DNA from: an uncultured Eubacterium sp.
GTDB lineage: Bacteria > Bacillota > Clostridia > Lachnospirales > Lachnospiraceae
Direction of reading: 5' to 3'
DNA: 64,000 bases
NCBI GenBank assembly: GCA_910584245.1
Contig: CAJTZF010000005.1
Location: 96,402 to 160,401 of the forward strand
Shown: positions 19,435 through 28,573 of the stretch, in pieces
Layout: the number at the start of each line of letters is the position of its first letter
Position numbering within the stretch: position 1 is the first letter of the stretch
The notes under the pieces: generated by a model
Told to the model about the DNA's origin: nothing
Database searches by the model: none
The model's input: the letters and a program-made list of their open reading frames with translations, nothing else
Program-made: the position numbers and the translations under genes

Positions 19435-20748
19435 ATGGCAAAATATACGAGGGAAGATATTATTCGTTTAGTCGAGGAGGAAGATGTTGGATTTATCCGT
19501 CTCCAGTTCGTGGATAGTTTCGGGGGATTAAAAAATGTTGCGATGACAAGCGACCACCTGGACCGCATTTTAAACAATGAATGTATGTTTGATGGAGCTG
19601 CTATTCAGGGATATGATACGAAAGAGAGAACCGAATTTATTCTCGCCCCTGATTTGGATACCTTTACTATTTTTCCGTGGCGGCCGCAGCGGGGCAGGGT
19701 GGCCAGGCTGATTTGCGATGTGTGGAACCCGGACGGGACGCCGTATGAGGCGGACCCGAGGTATGTTCTGAAAAAGGCGCTAGCAGAGGCGGCTAAGCAG
19801 GGATATACATTTCATGTGGGACCGGAAAACCAGTTTTTCTTATTTGATACGGATGAGGACGGGCAGCCCACGACCCAGTCAAATGAAAAGGGCGGTTTTT
19901 TTGATATCGGTCCGTTGGATTCCGGCGAAAATGCCCGGCGCGACATGGTGCTGTCCCTGGAGGAGATGGGGTTTGTCATGGAGAATTCCTACCACTCGAA
20001 CGAGGTGGCGCAGCACTGCATTAATTTTATGTATGATGAGGCTCTTAGCACGGCAGATAATATCATGACCTTTAAACTGACCGTGAGGACTGTGGCAAAG
20101 AGGCATGGACTTCACGCTACATTTATGCCGAAGCCGAGATATGGGCGAAAGGGGTCGGGAATGATTTTAAATATGTTTTTATGCCGCAATGGAAAGAATC
20201 TATTTATCGACGAGGAGGCGCCCGACGGACTGAGCCGGGAGGCATATCATTTTATGGGTGGTATTATCCGGCATATTCAGGGACTTACGCTCATAAATAA
20301 TCCGATTGTCAATTCATATAAACGGCTCGTTCCTGGTTATTATGCGCCCGTAGATGTCACATGGTCGCGGACGAGCCGCGCGCCGCTTATCCGGATTACT
20401 AATGTCGGGACGATTGGCTCGCGTGTGGTTTTGCGCAGTCCGGATGGGGCGAGCAATCCGTATCTGGTGCTGGCCGGATGTCTGGCGGCAGGACTGGAGG
20501 GAGTGAGAAAGGAGATCGAACCACCCGTGAGCATGGATGTTGCGGGGGGAAACCCGGATGTAAAATTTGATATTCTTCCGCGCAATTTAAGAGAAGCAAT
20601 CCGCGCATTCGAGGAAGATGAATTTTTGAAGCAGGTGTTTGGGAATACACTTTCGAATATAATTATGAAGGAGAAAACAGAGGAATGGGAAGAGTTTTCC
20701 CGCCAGGTCACTGCCTGGGAGGTGGAGAAATACCTTGACCGCGTCTGA
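19435..20748 (+). CDS. glnA: Glutamine synthetase, type I
   Basis: About 437 residues. Makes glutamine from glutamate, ammonia and ATP. The N-terminal beta-grasp begins MAKYTREDIIRLVEEEDV. The catalytic domain includes FMPKPRYGRKGSGM, the NPIVNSYKRLVPGY segment that holds the catalytic flap region, and RIT...GSRVVLRSPDGASNPYL near the end. The length fits the GSI-alpha group, and no Gln-x-Tyr adenylylation loop of the beta group was recognised. ATG 19435 is preferred to an upstream GTG at 19414 because GAGG sits 9-10 nt before it. The neighbouring gltBD genes complete the GS-GOGAT cycle. Confidence 0.95.
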   Translation: MAKYTREDIIRLVEEEDVGFIRLQFVDSFGGLKNVAMTSDHLDRILNNECMFDGAAIQGYDTKERTEFILAPDLDTFTIFPWRPQRGRVARLICDVWNPDGTPYEADPRYVLKKALAEAAKQGYTFHVGPENQFFLFDTDEDGQPTTQSNEKGGFFDIGPLDSGENARRDMVLSLEEMGFVMENSYHSNEVAQHCINFMYDEALSTADNIMTFKLTVRTVAKRHGLHATFMPKPRYGRKGSGMILNMFLCRNGKNLFIDEEAPDGLSREAYHFMGGIIRHIQGLTLINNPIVNSYKRLVPGYYAPVDVTWSRTSRAPLIRITNVGTIGSRVVLRSPDGASNPYLVLAGCLAAGLEGVRKEIEPPVSMDVAGGNPDVKFDILPRNLREAIRAFEEDEFLKQVFGNTLSNIIMKEKTEEWEEFSRQVTAWEVEKYLDRV

Positions 20749-20804
20749 TGTCCGCCGGTGACGGAATCACCATGAAAACTTAGTATAGGAGGTGGATGTC
20801 TGTT

Positions 20805-21359
20805 ATGCGGATTATCGTAGTGTTTCCCAAACTGCAGGACGCAAAAAATTTAAAACACGTGTTGAGCCGAAGTGGGTTTGACGATGTATTGGCGTGCAAC
20901 AATGCCTATCAGGTCATTAGCGCGGCTAATGATTCCGCCGGTGGTGTTGTCGTATGCGGCTATAAGCTGGCAGACATGCACTACAGTGAGCTGTTTGGTT
21001 ATTTGCCGCGCGAGTTTTCCATGCTTCTTGTGGCCAGTCCCGCGAAGCTTCAGGACTGCTACAGCCAGGAAATTGTCTGTCTTGCAATGCCAATCCGCGC
21101 ACAGGAATTTGTGAGCACGGTGCAGATGATGACGATGGATGTCGCCAGGGAATTAAAGCGGAGAACGAAGAGCAAGCCAAAACAGAGGTCGGAGCGGGAG
21201 CAGAAAATTATTGATTCGGCAAAGGCGCTTTTGATGGAGCGGAACCAGATGCAGGAAGAGGAGGCGCATAAATATATTCAGAAACGCAGCATGGACAGCG
21301 GCAATAATCTGGTGGAAACGGCGGAGATGATTTTGGCATTCGAAAGGAGATTATCATGA
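20805..21359 (+). CDS. ANTAR-domain response regulator, likely nitrogen antiterminator
   Basis: About 184 residues. The N-terminal 120 residues look like a degenerate receiver (RIIVVFPKLQDAKNLKHVL...). I see no clear phosphoacceptor Asp in the usual place (ADMHYSELFGYL), so control may not be by phosphorylation. A basic linker leads to a C-terminal ANTAR domain (about 130-184: EQKIIDSAKALLMERNQM..EEAHKYIQKRSMD), an RNA-binding three-helix unit that stabilises antiterminator hairpins. In Clostridium saccharobutylicum a comparable gene, nitR, follows glnA and acts on a leader terminator, so a role in glnA/gltB control is likely. AGGAGG is 12 nt before this ATG, and an alternative ATG at 20796 is only 3 nt away. 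It overlaps carA by 4 bp (ATGA). Confidence 0.88.
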   Translation: MRIIVVFPKLQDAKNLKHVLSRSGFDDVLACNNAYQVISAANDSAGGVVVCGYKLADMHYSELFGYLPREFSMLLVASPAKLQDCYSQEIVCLAMPIRAQEFVSTVQMMTMDVARELKRRTKSKPKQRSEREQKIIDSAKALLMERNQMQEEEAHKYIQKRSMDSGNNLVETAEMILAFERRLS

Positions 21360-22468
21360 GGGCTTATTTGATTCTGGAAGATGGAACGGTATTTTCGGGA
21401 ACGGGCATCGGGAGTACGAGAGAGGTCGTAAGCGAAATCGTGTTTAATACATCAATGACGGGTTACCTTGAGGTGTTGACGGATCCCAGCTATGCGGGAC
21501 AGGCGGTGACGATGACTTACCCGATGATTGGCAATTACGGTATTTGTAAAAAAGATATGGAATCGAAACGATCGAGTGTGGATGGGCTGATTGTCCGCGA
21601 GCTGTCAAGGCTTGGAAGCAATTTCCGGAAGGAACAGAGTATACAGGAATTTCTAGCCGAACAGGATATTCCCGGAATTGCGGGAATTGATACGCGGGCC
21701 CTCACGAAGATTCTCCGCAAAAAGGGAACGATGAATGGTATGATTACGACAAATAGTACATATGAGCTGGATGCTGTCATGAAGCGGTTAAAGGAATATC
21801 GTGTGCTTGGCGCCGTTGACCGGGTGACGGCGAGGGAAATAGTTTCCTATCAGCCAGGAGATTTTGGCACAGACAGCAGCGTTCCGATAACAAAGAAGGT
21901 TGCTGTTCTTGACGTAGGAACAAAGTATAATATAGCGAGGTGCCTGCTCAAACGCGGCTGCGAGGTTACGATTTACCCGGCGAGGACAAAGGCGGAAGAC
22001 ATTCTTGCCGCGGGACCGGACGGGATTATGATTACAAACGGTCCGGGGGATCCGAAAGAATGCGTGGAGATCATTGACAATTTAAAGGTATTGTATGCAT
22101 CGGGAATTCCGGTTTTTGCTATCTGTCTCGGGCACCAGCTGATGGCTTTGGCAAGCGGGGCGGATACGGAGAAGATGAAGTACGGGCACCGCGGGGCGAA
22201 CCATCCGGTAAAGGATGTGAAGACGGGGCGCGTTTATATTTCATCCCAGAATCACGGATATGTCGTAAAGGCGGACACGGTTTTGCAAGATGTGGCAGAA
22301 GTTGCCTTTGTCAACGTAAATGACGGTTCGGTTGAGGGACTGCGGTATAAAAACAAACCGGTTTTTACCGTTCAGTTCCACCCGGAGGCATGTGCGGGGC
22401 CGAGGGATTCGGAGGAGTTGTTTGACCATTTTATAAATATGATGGGAGGTAAGTTATGCCAAAAATAG
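21356..22468 (+). CDS. carA: Carbamoyl-phosphate synthase, small (glutaminase) subunit
   Basis: 370 residues. Hydrolyses glutamine and channels ammonia to CarB, feeding pyrimidine and arginine synthesis. The N-terminal domain starts RAYLILEDGTVFSGTG. The class I glutaminase domain has TNGPGDP, the nucleophile in FAICLGHQLMALA (Cys) and the His/Glu pair in VQFHPEACAGP. It begins inside the stop of the ANTAR gene and overlaps carB by 13 bp, so all three are translationally coupled. Use of glutamine explains its place behind glnA. Confidence 0.96.
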   Translation: MRAYLILEDGTVFSGTGIGSTREVVSEIVFNTSMTGYLEVLTDPSYAGQAVTMTYPMIGNYGICKKDMESKRSSVDGLIVRELSRLGSNFRKEQSIQEFLAEQDIPGIAGIDTRALTKILRKKGTMNGMITTNSTYELDAVMKRLKEYRVLGAVDRVTAREIVSYQPGDFGTDSSVPITKKVAVLDVGTKYNIARCLLKRGCEVTIYPARTKAEDILAAGPDGIMITNGPGDPKECVEIIDNLKVLYASGIPVFAICLGHQLMALASGADTEKMKYGHRGANHPVKDVKTGRVYISSQNHGYVVKADTVLQDVAEVAFVNVNDGSVEGLRYKNKPVFTVQFHPEACAGPRDSEELFDHFINMMGGKLCQK

Positions 22469-25400
22469 ATGGAATACAAAAAGTATTAGTGATTGGCTCA
22501 GGCCCTATCGTGATTGGGCAGGCGGCAGAATTTGACTATGCGGGAACCCAGGCGTGCCGCTCTCTTCGGGAGGAGGGAATCGAGGTTGTTCTCATCAATT
22601 CCAACCCGGCTACCATTATGACTGACAAGGATATTGCGGACAAGGTATACATAGAGCCGCTTACGGTGGAGGTAGTGAAACAGCTTATTGAGAAGGAGAG
22701 ACCGGACAGCGTGCTGCCGACGCTGGGCGGGCAGGCGGCATTGAATATCGCTATGGAGCTCGAGGAGTCCGGCTTTTTGGAACAACGGCAGGTACGTCTG
22801 ATTGGTACAACATCCAGTACAATCCGGAAAGCGGAGGACCGGCTGGCGTTTAAACATACGATGGAGAAAATCGGGGAGCCGATTGCTGCAAGCGAAGTGG
22901 TGGAAATGGTGGAAGACGCGCTGGCATTTACGCGGACAATTGGTTTTCCGGTCGTAGTGCGTCCGGCATACACGCTTGGAGGAAGCGGCGGCGGTATTGC
23001 GCACAACGAAGAGGAGCTGCGGGAAATTTGTGAAAACGGTCTTCGTCTTTCCCGTGTGGGACAGTGCCTGATTGAGCGGTGTATCGCGGGCTGGAAGGAA
23101 ATTGAGTACGAAGTTATGCGGGATGGCGCCGGCAATTGCATCACGGTTTGTAACATGGAAAATATTGATCCCGTCGGTGTGCACACAGGGGACAGTATCG
23201 TCGTCGCTCCCTCCCAGACGCTTTCGGATAAGGAATACCAGATGCTTCGTTCCTCCGCCCTGAACATTATTACGGAGCTTACTATTACCGGCGGGTGCAA
23301 CGTCCAGTTTGCCCTGCATCCGGAAACATTTGAGTACTGTGTCATAGAGGTGAATCCAAGGGTGAGCAGGTCCTCTGCGCTGGCGTCAAAGGCGACCGGG
23401 TATCCGATTGCCAAGGTGGCGGCGAAGATCGCCCTCGGCTATACGCTGGATGAGATCCCAAACGCGGTGACCGGCAAGACTTTTGCCAGCTTTGAGCCCG
23501 CGCTCGACTACTGTGTCGTGAAAATTCCAAGGCTTCCGTTTGATAAATTTATCAATGCCAAGAGAACGCTTACCACCCAGATGAAGGCGACGGGAGAGGT
23601 TATGAGCATCTGCACGAATTTTGAGGGGGCGCTTATGAAGGCGATCCGGTCCCTCGAGCAGCATATGGACAGCCTCGACACAGGGAGATATACGGACCGC
23701 TCTAAGGAAGAGCTTTTAGAGCGTGTGAAAATTGTCGATGACCGCCGCATTTTTATTATCGCGGAGCTGCTCCGGAAAGGAGCTACGTACGACGAGATCC
23801 ACAATATTACGAAGATTGATAAGTGGTTTATTGATAAAATTTCGATCTTGGTCGAAATGGAACAGAAGCTTAAATCAGAGGCTCTCACACCCGCGCTTCT
23901 CGCGGAGGCGAAGCGTTTAGAATTTCCCGACCGGGTCATAGCGGAATACGCTAATATGACGGAGCGGGACGTGCGCGCGGTGAGGAAGGAAAATGGTATT
24001 ATTGCCTCGTTTAAAATGGTGGATACTTGTGCGGCGGAGTTTGAGGCGGCGACACCATATTACTACAGCTGTTTTGGCAGTGAATGTGAGGTGGATCCCT
24101 CGGGCACGAGGAAGAAAATACTTGTTCTCGGCGCCGGGCCGATTCGGATCGGCCAGGGTATCGAGTTTGATTTCTGTTCGGTGCACAGCGCGTGGTCGCT
24201 AGAGCAGAGCGGGTACGAAACGATTATTGTAAACAACAACCCGGAAACAGTGAGTACGGATTTTGATGTGGCAAATAAGCTTTATTTTGAACCGCTGACA
24301 GCCGAAGACGTCGAAAATATAGTAGATCTGGAACAGCCGGACGGCGCGGTCGTCCAGTTTGGAGGCCAGACTGCGATCAAGCTTACGGAAGCTCTCCGAA
24401 ATATGGGTGTGCCGATTTTGGGGACGAGTGCGGAAAATGTAGATGCCGCGGAGGACCGGGAACGGTTTGACGCGATTTTAGAGGAGTGCGGAATTCCCAG
24501 GCCAAAAGGGCATACTGTATTTACGACGGAAGAGGCGCTTGCGGCGGCGAATGAACTCGGTTATCCCGTACTGGTCCGCCCTTCCTATGTGCTCGGCGGC
24601 CAGGGGATGCAGATCGCTATTCACGACGAGGATATTATTGAGTTTATGTCTATTATTAACCGTCACGTTCAGGAACATCCCATCCTGGTCGATAAATACC
24701 TGATGGGCAGGGAAGTGGAAGTAGATGCCGTGTGCGACGGAGAGGATATTGTTATTCCCGGTATTATGGAGCATATTGAGCGGGCAGGGATCCATTCAGG
24801 CGACAGCATATCGGTTTACCCGGCACAGAGCATTACGCAGCAAATCCAGGACGTACTTGTGGACTACACAGGAAAGCTCGCCAGGTCGCTGCATGTGATA
24901 GGACTTATCAATATCCAGTTTATTGTGTACCAGGATGAGGTGTTCGTCATCGAAGTAAATCCTAGGTCTTCCCGGACAGTGCCCTATATTAGCAAAGTTA
25001 CGGGCATACCGATCGTAAAATTGGCTTCCCAGGTTATTCTCGGCGCGAAGCTGAAGGATTTGGGATATAAGGCCGGATTGGCGGAGAGGGCGGAATATAT
25101 CGCAATTAAGATGCCGGTATTTTCGTTTGAGAAGCTGCGCGGCGCAGAAATCAGCCTGGGACCGGAAATGAAATCCACGGGGGAGTGCCTTGGTATTGCA
25201 ACGACGTTTAACGAGGCGTTAAGAAAGGCATTTCTCGGGGCGGGAGTGAATCTTCCCAGACACAAGAAGATGATACTTACGGTCAGAAGGGAGGATCACC
25301 AGGAGGCCGTCTCGGTAGCGAAGCGGTTTTTGGCCCTCGGGTATGAAATTTATTCCACGAGGGGGACCCGGCGGGCGCTTGCGGCAGCCGGCGTAGAAGT

Positions 25401-25719
25401 AAAGGCGATCAATAAAATTGAGCAGGAGGCGCCGACTTTGATGGATCTTTTGCTTGGACACGACATTGACCTTGTCATTGATATTCCGAGACAGGGAGAG
25501 AATTCCCATGATGGCTTTTTGATCCGCCGGGTATCGATTGAGACAGGTGTGACGTGCCTGACGTCGCTCGATACGGCGAATGCTTTATTGACGAGTTTAG
25601 AGGATGCCGGAAAGAAAATGTCGCTGATCGACATTGCGGCAGTTAAAGGACCTGTTTGTAGTAAAAAACGGCAAGTTGGGTGCGGTCACGCAGATCCAGT
25701 TTCTCCAGTATCTGGCTGA
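22456..25719 (+). CDS. carB: Carbamoyl-phosphate synthase, large subunit
   Basis: 1087 residues. Two ATP-grasp halves (about 1-550 and 551-935) make carboxyphosphate and carbamoyl phosphate; the C-terminal MGS-like domain binds allosteric effectors. VLVIGSGPIVIGQAAEFDYAG and its second-half copy VLGAGPIRIGQGIEFDF mark the two halves. The family usually ends soon after the last helix (here about SLIDIAAV). This gene runs on for about 24 further residues, which are the antisense of the 3' end of the convergent response-regulator gene (77 bp overlap, 25643-25719). The tail is probably acquired and functionless. ATG 22456 follows AGGTAAG. Confidence 0.96.
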   Translation: MPKIDGIQKVLVIGSGPIVIGQAAEFDYAGTQACRSLREEGIEVVLINSNPATIMTDKDIADKVYIEPLTVEVVKQLIEKERPDSVLPTLGGQAALNIAMELEESGFLEQRQVRLIGTTSSTIRKAEDRLAFKHTMEKIGEPIAASEVVEMVEDALAFTRTIGFPVVVRPAYTLGGSGGGIAHNEEELREICENGLRLSRVGQCLIERCIAGWKEIEYEVMRDGAGNCITVCNMENIDPVGVHTGDSIVVAPSQTLSDKEYQMLRSSALNIITELTITGGCNVQFALHPETFEYCVIEVNPRVSRSSALASKATGYPIAKVAAKIALGYTLDEIPNAVTGKTFASFEPALDYCVVKIPRLPFDKFINAKRTLTTQMKATGEVMSICTNFEGALMKAIRSLEQHMDSLDTGRYTDRSKEELLERVKIVDDRRIFIIAELLRKGATYDEIHNITKIDKWFIDKISILVEMEQKLKSEALTPALLAEAKRLEFPDRVIAEYANMTERDVRAVRKENGIIASFKMVDTCAAEFEAATPYYYSCFGSECEVDPSGTRKKILVLGAGPIRIGQGIEFDFCSVHSAWSLEQSGYETIIVNNNPETVSTDFDVANKLYFEPLTAEDVENIVDLEQPDGAVVQFGGQTAIKLTEALRNMGVPILGTSAENVDAAEDRERFDAILEECGIPRPKGHTVFTTEEALAAANELGYPVLVRPSYVLGGQGMQIAIHDEDIIEFMSIINRHVQEHPILVDKYLMGREVEVDAVCDGEDIVIPGIMEHIERAGIHSGDSISVYPAQSITQQIQDVLVDYTGKLARSLHVIGLINIQFIVYQDEVFVIEVNPRSSRTVPYISKVTGIPIVKLASQVILGAKLKDLGYKAGLAERAEYIAIKMPVFSFEKLRGAEISLGPEMKSTGECLGIATTFNEALRKAFLGAGVNLPRHKKMILTVRREDHQEAVSVAKRFLALGYEIYSTRGTRRALAAAGVEVKAINKIEQEAPTLMDLLLGHDIDLVIDIPRQGENSHDGFLIRRVSIETGVTCLTSLDTANALLTSLEDAGKKMSLIDIAAVKGPVCSKKRQVGCGHADPVSPVSG

Positions 25720-26272
25720 GATAATTGCGTACGGTGCCCTCGCTTAAATACAATTCTTCTGCGATCTCGCGGTTATTTTTGCCATCGGCAACCTTTTGAA
25801 TGAGCGCCAGTTCTCTCTCTGTCAGGCCGTATTGGGAAAGGTTGTCACGGGATGGCGTTTTCATTAGTTCCGGCAGCCGGGTGGTGATTTCATTGCCAAA
25901 CACCGTTTGCCCATTTTGTACGGCGGCCAGTGCGGGAAGGATGCTTCCAAAATCCTGTTTTAGTATATAGCCTTTGACGCCGATATGCAGCGCCTTTACA
26001 ATATATTCATCGTCAGAAAAGGTGGTCAAAAGCAGGATTTTTGCCGATGGATCCCGGTTTAGGATGGCAGAGGCAGCTTCCAGTCCGGTCATCGCCGCCA
26101 TGCGGATGTCCATGAGAAGGACATCCGGTTTTTTTTCTTCATAGAATCGTATGGCATCTTCGCCGCTGCTCCCTATCCCCACAATTTCAACTTGCCCGTC
26201 TGCTTCTAGTATTGTTTTAAGCGACAGTGAGACGAGATGGTCGTCATCAATAATACATACTCTCATTTTCAT
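25643..26272 (-). CDS. NarL/LuxR-type response regulator
   Basis: 209 residues. The receiver domain has acidic residues IIDDDH, phosphoacceptor D55 (VLLMDIRM), the Thr of LLLTTFSDDEYIV and the Lys of GYILKQ. The DNA-binding LuxR helix-turn-helix is at about 145-205 (LTERELALIQKVADGKNNREIAEEL and GTVRNYLSQILEKL). It lies 28 bp after the partner kinase gene on the same strand. GAGGTGA lies upstream of ATG 26272. The C-terminus looks complete, so in the overlap with carB it is carB that is extended. Its target is probably the divergent ABC transporter promoter, which has a palindrome. Confidence 0.93.
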   Translation of the reverse strand: MKMRVCIIDDDHLVSLSLKTILEADGQVEIVGIGSSGEDAIRFYEEKKPDVLLMDIRMAAMTGLEAASAILNRDPSAKILLLTTFSDDEYIVKALHIGVKGYILKQDFGSILPALAAVQNGQTVFGNEITTRLPELMKTPSRDNLSQYGLTERELALIQKVADGKNNREIAEELYLSEGTVRNYLSQILEKLDLRDRTQLAVFYYKQVL

Positions 26273-26300
26273 ACTTCACCTCATTCCTGTAAAGTAAATG

Positions 26301-27392
26301 TCACATTTTTTTCAATAGGGAAATAAAAATGCGAAATCCGTTTTCCGCGGTAAAGTTTATATTTCCGCCCAATGACTGGATTCGCTCCCGCATGTTTGCC
26401 AGGCCGATTCCGGCGCCGGCATATTCGTCCGCACGATAGTTTTTTAAGTTGCTACAGGAGCCATTGTCCTCGATCAGCAGCTGGTATAGTGCGGGATGTT
26501 CTTTTATTATAATATGCACGCGGTCGGCATCGCTATGTTTTTCGACGTTGTGCAATGCCTCGCGGACAATGGCAATAAAAGCGTATTTGATCTTTTTGGG
26601 GACTTCGGTTTCTATTTTATAATCGAGCGTTACGTGGAGGGTTTCTGTCTGTTTTATAATATCCCGGATGACGCTTTCTAAATGAATAGCGTCGTCATGC
26701 AGGTCATGGACGCTGTTCCGGATGCTTGTCATGGCAGTATTTAGTGTGTCGTGTAATTGCTGGATGGGCTGTGACAGCGTTTCATCTTTATTAATCACCT
26801 GGAGCGCCCCGGTCTGAAGGAGGGAGCGGGTGAGCATATGTCCCACATTGTCATGGATTTCCCGTGCGATACGGTTTCGTTCGGACAAAATCGCCACGTG
26901 GACCTCGTAATCCTGCCGTGCAGCGAGCGCTTCATTCTTTTCCTTTAGGAAAAGGGAGGACTCTGTGCTCGTATCGCGGTAGCGGTGGAATTGTGTCAAC
27001 AGGGTATCGGTCTTCCGGCTATAGTATTGTAATAAGTAAGAGACGGCGGAAAATATAAGCAGGCAAAAACGGACCGCCGGGGTCAGCCTGTGAAGGGAGC
27101 CGAGGACAGCAGCCAGTACAAACAAGAGCGAGATGTTGCTTCCGGTTGCACCGCCGGAGGCGTCATATAACAGTACGGGAAGAAAAAGGGAAAAAGGGCG
27201 GGAGAGCAGAGCGGCTATGCTGTAGGGGATGCAGAGGAAATAGTACGGCCTTTTTGTTTCAAAAAAGCTGCCGAGGCAGGCAACGGTGATTGTCGAGACA
27301 AAGGCAGCAGAAGTGATGATGTCGTTAGAAAGTGTGGAAAGCAAGGCGGCGCATAAAAGAAATATCATAGTTTTGTTCCCCAAATCTTTCAT
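26301..27392 (-). CDS. Sensor histidine kinase, HisKA_3 (NarX/DesK-like) type
   Basis: 363 residues. About five or six hydrophobic segments in the first 125 residues with almost no extracellular loops, so it is likely an intramembrane-sensing kinase. A coiled-coil linker then leads to the HisKA_3 dimerisation region with H180 (RNRIAREIHDNVGH). The HATPase domain has the N box region around AIVREALHNVEKHS, then DNGSCSN and GAGIGLANMRERIQSLGG. The pair kinase-regulator next to an ABC-2 exporter is typical of envelope-stress or antimicrobial-peptide sensing modules such as LiaRS or DesKR relatives. The signal is unknown. Confidence 0.92.
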   Translation of the reverse strand: MKDLGNKTMIFLLCAALLSTLSNDIITSAAFVSTITVACLGSFFETKRPYYFLCIPYSIAALLSRPFSLFLPVLLYDASGGATGSNISLLFVLAAVLGSLHRLTPAVRFCLLIFSAVSYLLQYYSRKTDTLLTQFHRYRDTSTESSLFLKEKNEALAARQDYEVHVAILSERNRIAREIHDNVGHMLTRSLLQTGALQVINKDETLSQPIQQLHDTLNTAMTSIRNSVHDLHDDAIHLESVIRDIIKQTETLHVTLDYKIETEVPKKIKYAFIAIVREALHNVEKHSDADRVHIIIKEHPALYQLLIEDNGSCSNLKNYRADEYAGAGIGLANMRERIQSLGGNINFTAENGFRIFISLLKKM

Positions 27393-27465
27393 ATAGAATT
27401 CCTCCTGTATATGTTTTTACCATCAATAAGAATCATTATATCCTATTTCTGTGGCATTGACAACA

Positions 27466-27479
27466 GTGACAAATGTCAC
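27466..27479. promoter_or_regulatory. Palindrome, probable response-regulator site
   Basis: GTGACA-AA-TGTCAC is a perfect inverted repeat in the 197 bp between the divergent kinase and ABC transporter genes. A further GTGA-N9-TCAC lies at 27485-27501. It sits about 46-59 bp upstream of the ABC operon -10, a position suited to activation. Confidence 0.55.
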
Positions 27480-27501
27480 AAAAGGTGATGATGATTTTCA
27501 C

Positions 27502-27530
27502 TGTTTCCCTGGGGGGGAATTTGTTATAAT
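27502..27530 (+). promoter_or_regulatory. Promoter of the ABC exporter operon
   Basis: A perfect TATAAT lies at 27525-27530. The -35 position 17 bp upstream reads TGTTTC, a poor match, as expected for a promoter that needs an activator. The upstream palindrome is the candidate activator site. Confidence 0.55.
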
Positions 27531-27589
27531 AAATTTGAATAAAGAGGAGCGGTATTTTACCGGATGCCGGCTCCGGACGGGAGGAAATT

Positions 27590-28549
27590 ATGGGAGCAAT
27601 TGTAGAAGTGAATAATCTGGTAAAACGTTATCGGGAGCTTGTTGCCCTGGATCATTTTAACCTTCAGATCGAGGAGGGAGAAATTTTCGGACTGCTTGGC
27701 CCGAATGGATCTGGGAAGACAACGACGATTAATTGTATTTTGTCGCTCTTAAAATATGATAAGGGAAGTATACGGATTTTTGGAAAGGAAATGGAGCCGG
27801 ACTCCTATGACCTGAAAGCAAAGATCGGGGTAGTGATGCAAAACGTCGCTGTTTTTGATGAACTAAACGTATATGAAAATATTGATTATTTTTGCGGACT
27901 TTATGTGAGGGATAAGGAATTGCGGAAACGGTATGTGGAGGAAGCCATTTCATTTGTCGGACTTGAGGAGTTTCGCAAGTTTTATCCGAAAAAATTGTCC
28001 GGCGGCCTGCTTCGGCGTCTGAATATCGCCTGTGGGATCGCCCACAAGCCCAGGCTTATTTTCTTTGATGAACCGACCGTGGCGGTCGATCCGCAGAGCC
28101 GCAATAAAATTCTTGAGGGAATTGTGACCTTGCGGGATGAGGGGGCGACTATTATTTACACATCGCACTATATGGAAGAGGTTGAGCAGATCTGTACCCG
28201 CATTGCGATTATGGACCGCGGAAGAAGTATTGCTGTCGGCACGAAGGATGAATTAAAGAAAATGATCCGAAATACAGAGACCGTTACAGTCGAGGTGCTG
28301 GGACTTACCGGGGAGCACATAAGCCGGCTGGAGAATCTGCCGCATGCGTACGAGGTGACATATGGGAATAACGAGTTGAAAATATATTTTAGTGGCGGTA
28401 CGCAGAACATTATCGGAGTGCTCCATTCGCTAAATGAAGATCATCTGGCTTTTGGACGTGTGTATACCGAGCTGCCTACCTTAAATGACGTTTTTCTTGA
28501 AATAACGGGGAAAGGTCTCCGGGATAAGGGCGCGGACGTTTATGAGTAA
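27590..28549 (+). CDS. ABC transporter ATP-binding protein
   Basis: 319 residues. Nucleotide-binding subunit of an ABC-2 exporter: Walker A GLLGPNGSGKTTT, Q-loop VVMQNVAVFDELNV, signature LSGGLLRRLNIA, Walker B LIFFDEPTVAVDP and switch His in TSHYMEEVEQI. After the core (about 235) comes an 85-residue C-terminal domain typical of multidrug and antibiotic exporters (DrrA/CcmA-like). It is followed at 24 bp by the two permease genes. Confidence 0.94.
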   Translation: MGAIVEVNNLVKRYRELVALDHFNLQIEEGEIFGLLGPNGSGKTTTINCILSLLKYDKGSIRIFGKEMEPDSYDLKAKIGVVMQNVAVFDELNVYENIDYFCGLYVRDKELRKRYVEEAISFVGLEEFRKFYPKKLSGGLLRRLNIACGIAHKPRLIFFDEPTVAVDPQSRNKILEGIVTLRDEGATIIYTSHYMEEVEQICTRIAIMDRGRSIAVGTKDELKKMIRNTETVTVEVLGLTGEHISRLENLPHAYEVTYGNNELKIYFSGGTQNIIGVLHSLNEDHLAFGRVYTELPTLNDVFLEITGKGLRDKGADVYE

Positions 28550-28573
28550 CGTATATTTGGAAGGGGGAAAATT

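Noticed and set aside
20749..20795. Hairpin GGTGA/TCACC between glnA and the ANTAR gene as an ANTAR target
   Set aside because: Its loop is five nucleotides rather than six, lacks the A1/G4 pattern and is not followed by a terminator.
22498..23414. Two long antisense frames within carB
   Set aside because: They mirror a highly conserved ATP-grasp half of carB; long shadow frames are common in such GC-balanced conserved genes.
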